A stretch of 64,000 bases of DNA, taken from contig NZ_JACHLJ010000001.1 in assembly GCF_014204545.1 (NCBI RefSeq), forward strand, positions 186,001-250,000, given 5' to 3'. The number at the start of each line of letters is the position of its first letter. Positions within the stretch are counted from its first letter, which is position 1. Source of the DNA: Brevundimonas vesicularis (GTDB lineage: Bacteria > Pseudomonadota > Alphaproteobacteria > Caulobacterales > Caulobacteraceae). This document shows, piece by piece, positions 46,616 through 54,035 of this stretch. The notes beneath the pieces are model-generated. The model saw only the letters and a list, made by a program, of their open reading frames with translations. It was not told the DNA's origin and did no database searches. The position numbers and the translations under genes are program-made.

Positions 46616-47919
46616 TGCCTTCGAACTTTTCCGTCGCAGGTCTTGAAACTATGCATCCCGTGCCTTTTGACGCCGCGCGCGAGACGGCGCGCTACCTGGC
46701 GACCGTCTCCCAAGCGGACGTTGCGCGGGCCGTGGCCTATACCCAGGGAAGCCATTGGCTGCTCGTCTGGGACGCGCTGATCAGCTTTGTGATCTGCCTT
46801 CTGATCGTCCGGCTGGGGCTGTTGGTCCGCCTGGCGGGTCATCTGCAATCGACCAGGCAGCGACCCAACCTCGTCGCCTTCCTTTCCGCTGCGCTTTTCA
46901 CGATCGTCCGCTGGGCTTTGGAGGCGCCGTGGTCCGCTTATGCGGATTGGGGGCGCGAGAGGGCCTACGGCTTCACACGGCAGCCGTTCTATGACTGGCT
47001 CGGTCAGGGCCTGATCGAGGCCGTCATCTCGAGTGTCTTCGGCGGGATATTTTTCGTCCTGCTTTACGGCCTGATCCGCCGGACGGGACGGTGGTGGCCG
47101 GCGTGGGGGACCGCGTTGGCGACTGCTTTCAGCTTCGCCGCGCTCGTGATCGCACCGATCTTCGTGGCTCCTGCATTCAACCACTATACCCCCGCGCCCG
47201 CAGGCCCTGTTCGCGATGCCGTGGAAACCTTGGCGAGGGAAGACGGCGGCAAGGCCCCATCCATACGGGTCTATGATGGTTCGCGTCAGTCGAACCGCTT
47301 TACCGCGACAGTGGTCGGCATCGGCGACTCGGCGCGCATCGCGATGAGCGACGCCATGCTCCAGCAAGGGGTCGGCGTTGAAGAAGTGCAGGCGGTGGTC
47401 GGTCACGAGATCGGCCACTATCGCTACGGCCATCTGATCTGGCTTGCGACCTTCCTGAGCGGCCTCTTCGCGGTGGGCTTCGTCCTGATCGACAGACTGT
47501 TCCCCGTGACGGCTCGGTTGCTGGGCTTCTCCGGCAACATCGCCGACCCGGCGGGATTGCCAGTCCTGACGGCGCTGATTGTGGCGCTGACTCTCTTGGC
47601 CACGCCCCTGATCAACACCGTCCAACGCACCATCGAGCTGCAGGCCGACAACTACAGTCTCGCCCATGCCCGACTCCCTGACGCCCTTGTCAGCGCCCTC
47701 CTGAAGACGGCTGACTACCGGTCGCCCTCGCCGTCCGGCCTTGAGGAAGCGCTCTTCTACGACCATCCAAGCATCGCTCGTCGGGTTCGGAACGCGATGG
47801 ATTGGAAGGCTGCGCACTTTTCGCTGCGGCCCGAACGAGCTGCCCGGGACGCAGACCCGAACAGCTCCCCTGCGGCCGCCACCCCTGATCGCCGAGGTGT
47901 CAGGCGTTCACGTCGATGA
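46615..47919 (+). CDS. M48 family (Ste24/HtpX-like) membrane metalloprotease
   Basis: 434 residues with hydrophobic segments near 50-70, 95-115, 140-175, 170-195 and 280-340. The zinc site is V-V-G-H-E-I-G-H with His264, Glu265 and His268, and a second-site Glu lies in I-E-L-Q-A-D. The N-terminal R-W-A-L-E-A-P-W-S and S-N-R-F-T-A-T-V-V-G match eukaryotic-like CAAX prenyl protease Ste24 more than HtpX. A basic tail ends the protein. Its stop region overlaps the convergent AcuI-type gene by 20 bases. It overlaps the AraC gene at its start, so both are co-transcribed. Confidence 0.9.
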   Translation: MPSNFSVAGLETMHPVPFDAARETARYLATVSQADVARAVAYTQGSHWLLVWDALISFVICLLIVRLGLLVRLAGHLQSTRQRPNLVAFLSAALFTIVRWALEAPWSAYADWGRERAYGFTRQPFYDWLGQGLIEAVISSVFGGIFFVLLYGLIRRTGRWWPAWGTALATAFSFAALVIAPIFVAPAFNHYTPAPAGPVRDAVETLAREDGGKAPSIRVYDGSRQSNRFTATVVGIGDSARIAMSDAMLQQGVGVEEVQAVVGHEIGHYRYGHLIWLATFLSGLFAVGFVLIDRLFPVTARLLGFSGNIADPAGLPVLTALIVALTLLATPLINTVQRTIELQADNYSLAHARLPDALVSALLKTADYRSPSPSGLEEALFYDHPSIARRVRNAMDWKAAHFSLRPERAARDADPNSSPAAATPDRRGVRRSRR

Positions 47920-48886
47920 CGACGCGGCCCTGCACCTGGCCTTTCAGAATCTCGATCGCGATAGCAGGAGCCTCCGCCAACGGCGCGGTGCGGGTCACGC
48001 GCTCAAGCTTCTTCAGATCAATGTCGCCTGCGAGCCGTTCCCACGCCTTCAGTCGCACGGCTTGGGGGGCGTTGACCGAATCCAGGCCTGCGAGCGTGAC
48101 GTTTCGCAGGATGAAAGGCAGGACTGAGGTCGGCAGGTCGGACCCTTGGGCCAGGCCGTTCGCTGCAACGACCCCGCGGTAGTGGGTCTGGGCCAGCACA
48201 TTTGCGAGGGTGTGACTGCCGACCGAGTCGATGGCGCCGGCCCAACGCGGCGGCTGGATCGGCGCGCCGGATTCTGACAGGGTGTTCCGATCGATCACTT
48301 CCGCAGCACCGAGCGCACGCAGATCGTCCGCCAGTTCCCGGCGGCCGGTGGAGGCCACGACCCGATAGCCGAGGTCGGACAGAAGCATGACCGAAACCGA
48401 TCCCACGCCGCCATTCGCGCCGGTGACTAGGATATCGCCGCTTTTGGGCCTCACGCCTCCATGCTCGAGGGCCAGCACCCCCAGCATGGCGGTATAGCCG
48501 GCCGTGCCGATCGCCATGGCGTGCCAGGTGCTGATGGACGGGGGCAGTTTGATCAGCCAATCGGCGCTGAGCCGCGCCTTCCGGGCGTAGCCGCCATGAT
48601 GGGTCTGGCTGAGGCCCCAGGAATTGGCGACCACTCTGTCGCCCGCTGCGAACCGCGGATCGTCCGATGCGAGGACCGTTCCCGCCAGATCGATGCCGGG
48701 GATCAGGGGGAAGGTCTGAATGACGGGCGCGCGTCCCGTCATGGCCATCGCGTCCTTGTAGTTGACGGTCGAATAGTCGATCTGGACGGTGACCTCGCCC
48801 GGCATCAGGTCTGTCTCGTCGAAGTCGACGACCTGGGTTTCGATCCGGTCGGCCGTTTTGGTGGCGAGAAGGGCTTTGAAGGTCAT
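47900..48886 (-). CDS. AcuI/YhdH family quinone oxidoreductase (acryloyl-CoA reductase-like)
   Basis: 328-residue MDR-superfamily protein: F-K-A-L-L-A-T at the start, S-T-V-N-Y-K-D-A-M-A-M-T-G, I-P-G-I-D-L-A-G-T-V, and the Rossmann motif V-T-G-A-N-G-G-V-G-S-V-S-V. The S-V-N-Y-K-D-x-x-A and G-D-x-V family motifs are those of AcuI/YhdH, which reduce acryloyl-CoA or similar alpha,beta-unsaturated electrophiles with NADPH. The gene overlaps the M48 gene end and is 28 bases downstream of the SDR gene stop, in one operon with it. Confidence 0.93.
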   Translation of the reverse strand: MTFKALLATKTADRIETQVVDFDETDLMPGEVTVQIDYSTVNYKDAMAMTGRAPVIQTFPLIPGIDLAGTVLASDDPRFAAGDRVVANSWGLSQTHHGGYARKARLSADWLIKLPPSISTWHAMAIGTAGYTAMLGVLALEHGGVRPKSGDILVTGANGGVGSVSVMLLSDLGYRVVASTGRRELADDLRALGAAEVIDRNTLSESGAPIQPPRWAGAIDSVGSHTLANVLAQTHYRGVVAANGLAQGSDLPTSVLPFILRNVTLAGLDSVNAPQAVRLKAWERLAGDIDLKKLERVTRTAPLAEAPAIAIEILKGQVQGRVVIDVNA

Positions 48887-48914
48887 TCTGTACTCCTGGG
48901 TTCGCTTATCGGGA

Positions 48915-49700
48915 TCATGCCGAGGCGTAGCGAGCGGCGGCTTGTGAGCCGCTGAAGCCGCTGATCATGGCCATGCGCGCGGCCTGGTAGTCGTCCCATT
49001 GGCCGGCGTCGGACAGGACGGGGATTGTGATGGTCTCGCCCCGGTCGAAGCCGACCATGGCCGCGTCGACGAGCACCTTTGCATCCATCATCTGAGGAAG
49101 CCGGCTGGTATCGAGGCCAGATCTTTCCCACAGCGGCGTCACGGTGCCGGCGGGCAGTACGCATTGGACCTGCACCCCCTTGCTTGAGAGTTCGAAGGCC
49201 ATGGCCTGTGACAGAGTGGTGACATAGGCCTTGCTGGCCGCATAGGCCGCCTGCCGAAACTCGGGAACGAGGCCCACGACCGACGAGATGTTGATGATGG
49301 CGCCTCGGCCCGCATGGGCGAAGCGCTGCGCCGCCACTTGGGCCAGGCGAGTCACCGCCGCGACATTGACGGCCAGGAGCTCTGTGACATCGGCCGGCGA
49401 CTGGTCGATGAAGCCGCCGGACAGGGCGATACCGGCATTGTTGACCAGAACATCGATCCGCGCGTCGTCCGCCAGGCGGTTCGCGACCATCGACAGGTCT
49501 TCCGCCCCAGCCAGATCGGCCTGCACTACCTCAATCTGGACGCCATGTTTGTCGCGCAAGCCAGTCGCGACCGTATCGAGACGTTCGGCGTTGCGGGCCA
49601 CCAGCACAAGATTGTGGCCACGCCGGGCGAACCGGTCGGCATAGACCGCGCCGATGCCGGAAGATGCGCCGGTGACCAGCGCAACGGGGTTGGACGACAT
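48915..49700 (-). CDS. SDR family oxidoreductase
   Basis: 261 residues from the ATG at 49700, with AGGGAG before it. T-G-A-S-S-G-I-G near residue 10, N-N-A-G-I near 91, S-S-V-V-G and Y-A-A-S-K for catalysis. It is divergent from a TetR-type gene 94 bases away and precedes the AcuI-type gene. This regulator-plus-two-reductases arrangement is typical of electrophile-responsive loci, as in nemR or yhd-type units. Confidence 0.92.
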   Translation of the reverse strand: MSSNPVALVTGASSGIGAVYADRFARRGHNLVLVARNAERLDTVATGLRDKHGVQIEVVQADLAGAEDLSMVANRLADDARIDVLVNNAGIALSGGFIDQSPADVTELLAVNVAAVTRLAQVAAQRFAHAGRGAIINISSVVGLVPEFRQAAYAASKAYVTTLSQAMAFELSSKGVQVQCVLPAGTVTPLWERSGLDTSRLPQMMDAKVLVDAAMVGFDRGETITIPVLSDAGQWDDYQAARMAMISGFSGSQAAARYASA

Positions 49701-49713
49701 CACGTTCTCCCTG

Positions 49714-49755
49714 TAATCATTATGAGTGTCATGTTTGGGTCTGTGATATGACGGC
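49714..49755. promoter_or_regulatory. putative TetR operator in the SDR/TetR divergent spacer
   Basis: The AT-richer stretch contains ATGA-GTG-TCAT (49722-49732) and an outer inverted pair GTCAT (49728-49732) and ATGAC (49748-49752). It sits midway between the divergent starts of the SDR and TetR genes. Confidence 0.4.
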
Positions 49756-49794
49756 CATCATGAAACAGTCAAGCGACATCAGCAGGGGTCAGCA

Positions 49795-50361
49795 ATGAAG
49801 GTCAGTCGCGAGCAGATGGCCGCCAACCGGGCTCGCATTCTGGAGGAGGCAGGCCGCCTGTTCCGCGCCAAGGGGTTTGATGAGGTCAGCGTCGCCGAGG
49901 TGATGAAGGCCAGCGGCCTGACCCATGGCGGCTTCTACGGGCATTTCGCCTCGAAGGATGATCTGATCGCCCAAAGCATCGCCCATGTCTTCGCCAAGTC
50001 TCCGCCCGGTGAGCAGGAGTTACGGCAATATTCCGAGGCCTATCTGGCGGACGCCCATCGACGGAATCCTGGCCGGGGATGCCCGATGGCCGCGCTGGCG
50101 TCCGAAACTGCGCGGCAGTCCCCGCAGGCACGGCGGGCGATGACCGACGGCATCAAGGCCCAGATCGACCGGATCGCTTCGACCTTCACCGAGGACCAAC
50201 CTGAGGCCGCGCGACGAAGGGCCATCGGGACCTGGTCGGCGATGGTTGGAGCGATGATCTTGGCCCGGTCGTCCGAGGACTCGGACCTGGCCGATGAACT
50301 GCTTAATCAGACCCGCGCCTGGATCTGTCACGACCAGCGATCAGAAGGGAGCAACGCCTGA
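49795..50361 (+). CDS. TetR family transcriptional regulator
   Basis: 188 residues. The HTH is R-A-R-I-L-E-E-A-G-R-L-F-R-A-K-G-F followed by V-A-E-V-M-K-A-S-G-L-T-H-G-G-F-Y-G-H-F; the G-G-F-Y-G/x-H-F ending is the NemR/AcuR-type variant. The C-terminal ligand-binding half has a single cysteine in G-R-G-C-P-M-A-A, a candidate sensor for electrophiles. It is divergent from the SDR-AcuI operon and is likely its repressor. It is the last clear gene before the island's right end. Confidence 0.92.
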   Translation: MKVSREQMAANRARILEEAGRLFRAKGFDEVSVAEVMKASGLTHGGFYGHFASKDDLIAQSIAHVFAKSPPGEQELRQYSEAYLADAHRRNPGRGCPMAALASETARQSPQARRAMTDGIKAQIDRIASTFTEDQPEAARRRAIGTWSAMVGAMILARSSEDSDLADELLNQTRAWICHDQRSEGSNA

Positions 50362-50748
50362 CCCGCTGTTTGGTGGTCTCCCGCACGGGTCAGACCTGTT
50401 TCCGGCGGGGTCAGGATCGAGGCTGAGGCGGCCGTCCGCTTCTCGTCCGAAGTCGATCCGCAGCTCGGTTTTCCCTCGCGCGGGAGGACGACATGCTGGT
50501 CGGCGACGAGGATCGACGCTTCGATCGCTGTATGCCAGAACGGAGGGCGATTATCGGGTGTCGATCGTCGAAGGTGATGCGCTCCTCAACGTAGAGTAGC
50601 CTGCCGATAGATGGCGACATCACCTGAATTTTATTACGTCTAATTTCACCAATGAATTCAAAGGCGGCGTTCAGGTGACGGTAGGTCGCGCGGTATGGTG
50701 CCTAGATCAAAGAAAAGGCGCTGTTAAATCAGCGCCTTCTGGTGGATT
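50362..50748. other. non-coding right end of the island
   Basis: 387 bases without a recognisable gene. The first 220 are high-GC with short open frames that match no family I know; from about 50600 the sequence turns distinctly AT-richer (TTTTATTACGTCTAATTTCACC). A strong hairpin sits at 50715-50738, then the repeat copy. No integrase or excisionase remnant was read in either strand. Confidence 0.6.
50715..50738. terminator. hairpin beside the right-end repeat
   Basis: AAGGCGCTG-ttaaat-CAGCGCCTT, a perfect 9-bp stem ending 10 bases before the guaA-tail repeat. It may be a terminator or an att-associated structure. Confidence 0.5.
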
Positions 50749-50764
50749 GGACGATCGAGTGGGA
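50749..50764 (+). repeat. attR-like 16-bp direct repeat, displaced guaA tail
   Basis: Exact copy of 30569-30584. In the guaA frame it reads T-I-E-W-E then TAG, which suggests it is the original guaA 3' end pushed 20 kb away. About 300 bases of spacer without a gene follow before the TonB-dependent receptor. Confidence 0.8.
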
Positions 50765-50943
50765 ATAGGACAGGGCGTCCGTCAGCCTTTTCAGGCGTCA
50801 GGCATTCTTCGAAACCCCACAATGTGCCGGCGGGCCGCGTGCAGTTGCGTTTCTGGTTAAGCCACGTTCTTCGGCGAGATTACAGATCCCCATCAGTAGA
50901 GTCGCCCGCTTGCGAGTCGCGGCTGAATATGGCTAAAGACGGA

Positions 50944-50990
50944 TGACACCGGTAGCAGTCAGGCGGCCAACTCGTTTTGACACCGGTGTC
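50944..50990 (+). promoter_or_regulatory. paired TGACACCGGT operator-like elements before the TonB-dependent receptor gene
   Basis: TGACACCGGT at 50944-50953 and again at 50978-50987, where it extends to the perfect 12-bp palindrome GACACCGGTGTC (50979-50990) and overlaps a TTGACA-like -35 box. The second copy lies 75 bases upstream of the receptor start. The same 10-mer (inverted) is in the GH105/GH28 spacer at 56360-56369. Confidence 0.6.
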
Positions 50991-51064
50991 TCCCGTCAGC
51001 AGCGGGAGGCGTGAACAAGGGCGTTCGATCCTTGAAGCGCGACACTTGGGAGGAGAAACTGGAA

Positions 51065-53926
51065 ATGACTCAACGCCATAAATTCGCGCGCCATGCCTTG
51101 GTCGCCACCGCGTCACTGGGCGCGCTAGCTCTCGCCATGATGGCGCATGACGCCGCCGCCCAAACGGCCGAGGTCGCTGCGCCTCAGACGGATGACGCTG
51201 CCGAGGTCGATGACATCGTCGTCACGGGCTTCCGGGCCAGCCTACAGAATTCCTTGAACATCAAACGCCGCGAAGCCGGCGTCGTCGACGCCATCTCGGC
51301 GGAAGACATTGCGGATTTCCCCGACACCAATCTGGCCGAGTCGATCCAGCGCATTCCCGGGGTCTCCATTGACCGCGATGCGGGCGAGGGCCGGTCGATC
51401 ACCGTCCGCGGGCTGAGCTCGGAGTTCACCCGCACGCGGATCAACGGCATCGAGGCCCAGGCATCGACCGGCGCCACCGACTCGTCGGGCGGGGTGAATC
51501 GCGGTCGTGGCTTCGACTTCAACGTCTTCGCCTCAGAGCTCTTTAACAATATCACGGTGCGCAAGACCGCCTCGGCCGAAACGGAAGAGGGGTCGTTGGG
51601 GGCGACTGTCGATCTGCGCACCAGCCGACCGTTCGACAAGGTGGGCTTCCAGGGCGCGCTGTCGGGCCAATACGGCTATAACGATCTGTCGCAGGATTGG
51701 AGCCCACGCTTTGCCGGTCTGATTTCGAACACCTGGGCGGATGACCAGATCGGCGCTCTGTTTTCGATCGCCTACAGCGAGCGTGACAGTCTGGAGGAAG
51801 GTTTCAGCTCGGTGCGCTGGGGACCTGCCAGCGCCGACGGCGGTTTCCAGAATGGCGCTGTCCTGCCGAACGCCGCGCGCACCTACCATCCTCGTATCCC
51901 GCGCTATGGTAGTCTGGAGCACAGTCAGGAACGTCTGGGCGCGACGCTGTCGGTGCAAGCCCGGCCCGGCAACGGTCCGACCCTGTTCACGATGGACATG
52001 CTGTACTCGAAGCTAGATTCGACCCGCAGCGAAAACTTCCTGCAAGCCTGGTCGCTCAGCCGTGGCGCCGATCAGGGCGGCAAGCCGCAGGTCGACATCA
52101 TGAGCTTCGAGATCGATCCCGACACGGGGGAGATGATCTATGCCCAGCTCGACGACATGGACATCCGCAGCGAGCAGCGGTTCGACGAGCTGCAGACCGA
52201 ATTCAAGCAGATGACCTTTGGGGTCGAGCATGAGTTTTCGGATCGGCTGAGGTTCAACGGCCTGATCGGTCGCGCGGAATCCAGCTTCGCCAACCCCGTC
52301 CAGGTCAGCGCCATCATCGATCGCCAGAATGTCGATGGCTATTCCTATGACTTCCGTCAGAACCGCAATCTGCCGGCGATCAACTGGGGCTTCAACGTCG
52401 CCGATCCCACGCAGTGGAGCGTCGTCGGACCGACCGGCGCGCAACCCCGATCGGAGCTGCGCATCAGCTCTAACTTCCAGGAAAACGTCTACACGACGGG
52501 TGAGGCTAACTTCGCCTTCGACCTGAGCGATTGGCTCACCCTGAAAGCGGGCGTGAGCCGCAAGGAATACGAGTCGAGCAGCCGCGCCTTCGCGCGCCCG
52601 AACAACGCCAACGGTTCGCCAGCGCTGCCGGCCGGCACGAGCATGGCTTCGGTCACCAATCTGCTGAGCGGTTTCGGTCGCAACCTCGATCTGCCGTCGG
52701 GCGCTGCGACCAGCTGGGTTCGGCCGGATCTGGCTGCGTTGCAGACAGTCTGGAATTACAACTGCAACTGCGACACGGGCGTGGCAGGCGGTGATTTCCG
52801 GCTGATCGGCCTGAATGGCAATCCGTCCACCTATGGCAACTGGCGTGACGTGACCGAGACCGACACCGGCGCCTACGTGCAGGCCGACTGGGACACCGAA
52901 ATCATGGGCGTGCCCTTCCGGGGCAACATCGGCGTACGTCAGGTCAAGACCGAGGTCGACGCCTTGGGTTATTCCAACGTCGGGGGCGTTGCGACGCCAG
53001 TTCGGGGCGAGAACGAGTATGACGACACCCTGCCGTCGCTGAATGTCTCGATCGAGCCGATGAAGGATCTGATCGTGCGCGTGGGCGCCGCCAAGGTCAT
53101 GGCTCGGCCGCCTGTCACCAGCCTGGTTCCGGTCTTCACGCTGAGCGCAGCCGGCGCGGCGACGAATACGGCCTCGCTGGGCAATGTCGAGTTGGAACCC
53201 TATCGGGCGACGACCTACGACCTGTCGGTCGAATATTACTTCGCGCCTGAAGCTCTGCTGTCCTTCGCCTACTTCTACAAGGACATCTCGACCTATGTGC
53301 AGACGACCACCGAACCGTTGTCGTATAGCCAACTGACGGCGTTGAACCCTGTGGCCTTCCCGGCGGGCGGTCGTCCTGCCGGCGACATCTATCAGTTCAG
53401 CACGCCCACCAACACGCCCGGCGGGCCGCTCAAAGGCTTCGAGATCAGCTATCAGCAGACCTTCTCGTTCCTGCCCAGCCTGCTGTCGAATATCGGTACG
53501 CAGCTGAACTACACGCACGTCGAATCCGAGATTCAGTATTGCGTGACCGCCACCTGCGCGGCCTTCGTGACGGCGGATCTGGTCAACCTGTCGCCAAACG
53601 CCTGGAACGCGACGCTGTATTATGACGACGGCAAGTTCAATGCGCGTGTGTCAGCGGCCTATCGCGACACCTATTTCCAGAGCGTGCCGGGTTCGAACGG
53701 CGCCACGGGCCTTATTCCCTATCAGGGCAAGACCGAAACCACGACGATCGACGCTTCCGCATCGTACAACCTGACCGATAACCTCAGTGTTTCGGTCGAG
53801 GGGCTGAATCTGACCGACGAAGCCAACCGTCAGAACCACGGCGACATCGGCCTGCCGCGTGACAGCACCTATGTCTATCACCACACTGGCCGCCAGGTTT
53901 ACATCGGCGCGCGGTATCGCTTCTGA
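51065..53926 (+). CDS. TonB-dependent outer-membrane receptor
   Basis: 953 residues from the ATG at 51065, with GGAGGAG upstream. A signal peptide of about 35 residues ends near H-D-A-A-A-Q. A TonB-box-like D-D-I-V-V-T-G-F-R lies near 48, then the plug (N-L-A-E-S-I-Q-R-I-P-G-V-S-I-D-R-D) and a beta-barrel ending in an aromatic residue (G-A-R-Y-R-F). The plug motif S-I-Q-R-I-P-G-V is that of Caulobacter/Xanthomonas carbohydrate receptors. Next to three pectin enzymes, it likely imports pectin-derived oligosaccharides. It is controlled with them by inference from the shared TGACACCGGT sites. Confidence 0.93.
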   Translation: MTQRHKFARHALVATASLGALALAMMAHDAAAQTAEVAAPQTDDAAEVDDIVVTGFRASLQNSLNIKRREAGVVDAISAEDIADFPDTNLAESIQRIPGVSIDRDAGEGRSITVRGLSSEFTRTRINGIEAQASTGATDSSGGVNRGRGFDFNVFASELFNNITVRKTASAETEEGSLGATVDLRTSRPFDKVGFQGALSGQYGYNDLSQDWSPRFAGLISNTWADDQIGALFSIAYSERDSLEEGFSSVRWGPASADGGFQNGAVLPNAARTYHPRIPRYGSLEHSQERLGATLSVQARPGNGPTLFTMDMLYSKLDSTRSENFLQAWSLSRGADQGGKPQVDIMSFEIDPDTGEMIYAQLDDMDIRSEQRFDELQTEFKQMTFGVEHEFSDRLRFNGLIGRAESSFANPVQVSAIIDRQNVDGYSYDFRQNRNLPAINWGFNVADPTQWSVVGPTGAQPRSELRISSNFQENVYTTGEANFAFDLSDWLTLKAGVSRKEYESSSRAFARPNNANGSPALPAGTSMASVTNLLSGFGRNLDLPSGAATSWVRPDLAALQTVWNYNCNCDTGVAGGDFRLIGLNGNPSTYGNWRDVTETDTGAYVQADWDTEIMGVPFRGNIGVRQVKTEVDALGYSNVGGVATPVRGENEYDDTLPSLNVSIEPMKDLIVRVGAAKVMARPPVTSLVPVFTLSAAGAATNTASLGNVELEPYRATTYDLSVEYYFAPEALLSFAYFYKDISTYVQTTTEPLSYSQLTALNPVAFPAGGRPAGDIYQFSTPTNTPGGPLKGFEISYQQTFSFLPSLLSNIGTQLNYTHVESEIQYCVTATCAAFVTADLVNLSPNAWNATLYYDDGKFNARVSAAYRDTYFQSVPGSNGATGLIPYQGKTETTTIDASASYNLTDNLSVSVEGLNLTDEANRQNHGDIGLPRDSTYVYHHTGRQVYIGARYRF

Positions 53927-53950
53927 TCCCAACAGATCGGCGAAATAAAC

Positions 53951-53985
53951 AGGCGGCGCCGGTATGTCCGGCGCCGCCTCTTTTT
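53951..53985 (+). terminator. Rho-independent terminator after the TonB-dependent receptor gene
   Basis: AGGCGGCGCCGG-tatgt-CCGGCGCCGCCT followed by CTTTTT: a 12-bp GC stem with a T run, 25 bases past the receptor stop. It also separates the convergent GH105-DUF4861 gene. Confidence 0.9.
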
Positions 53986-54035
53986 GGACCTTGGCCGCGA
54001 TGGCACGACGCGGCGAGAGACCTCCGGCTGGAGAT

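Larger units (their letters stand above)
30569..50764. mobile_element. genomic island inserted at the 3' end of guaA
   Basis: A perfect 16-bp direct repeat (GGACGATCGAGTGGGA) occurs at 30569-30584 inside the guaA end and at 50749-50764. The second copy keeps the guaA reading frame (T-I-E-W-E) followed by TAG, where the current guaA has TGA. That is the pattern left by site-specific insertion at a gene's 3' end with restoration of the gene. The 3' end of guaA is an established target for tyrosine-integrase islands. Cargo is accessory: regulators, oxidoreductases, hydrolases and transporters. No integrase, relaxase or excisionase was recognised, so the element may be decayed or mobilised in trans. 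Confidence 0.8.

Noticed and set aside
50411..50623. Short frames at 50.4-50.6 kb as an integrase or response-regulator fragment
   Set aside because: I translated both strands and saw no integrase box, HTH or receiver motif; only unstructured Arg-rich sequence.
50749..50764. Chance match between guaA and 50.7 kb
   Set aside because: A perfect 16-bp match that also keeps the reading frame and is followed by a stop codon at the same place is very unlikely by chance, so I kept it as an att-type repeat.
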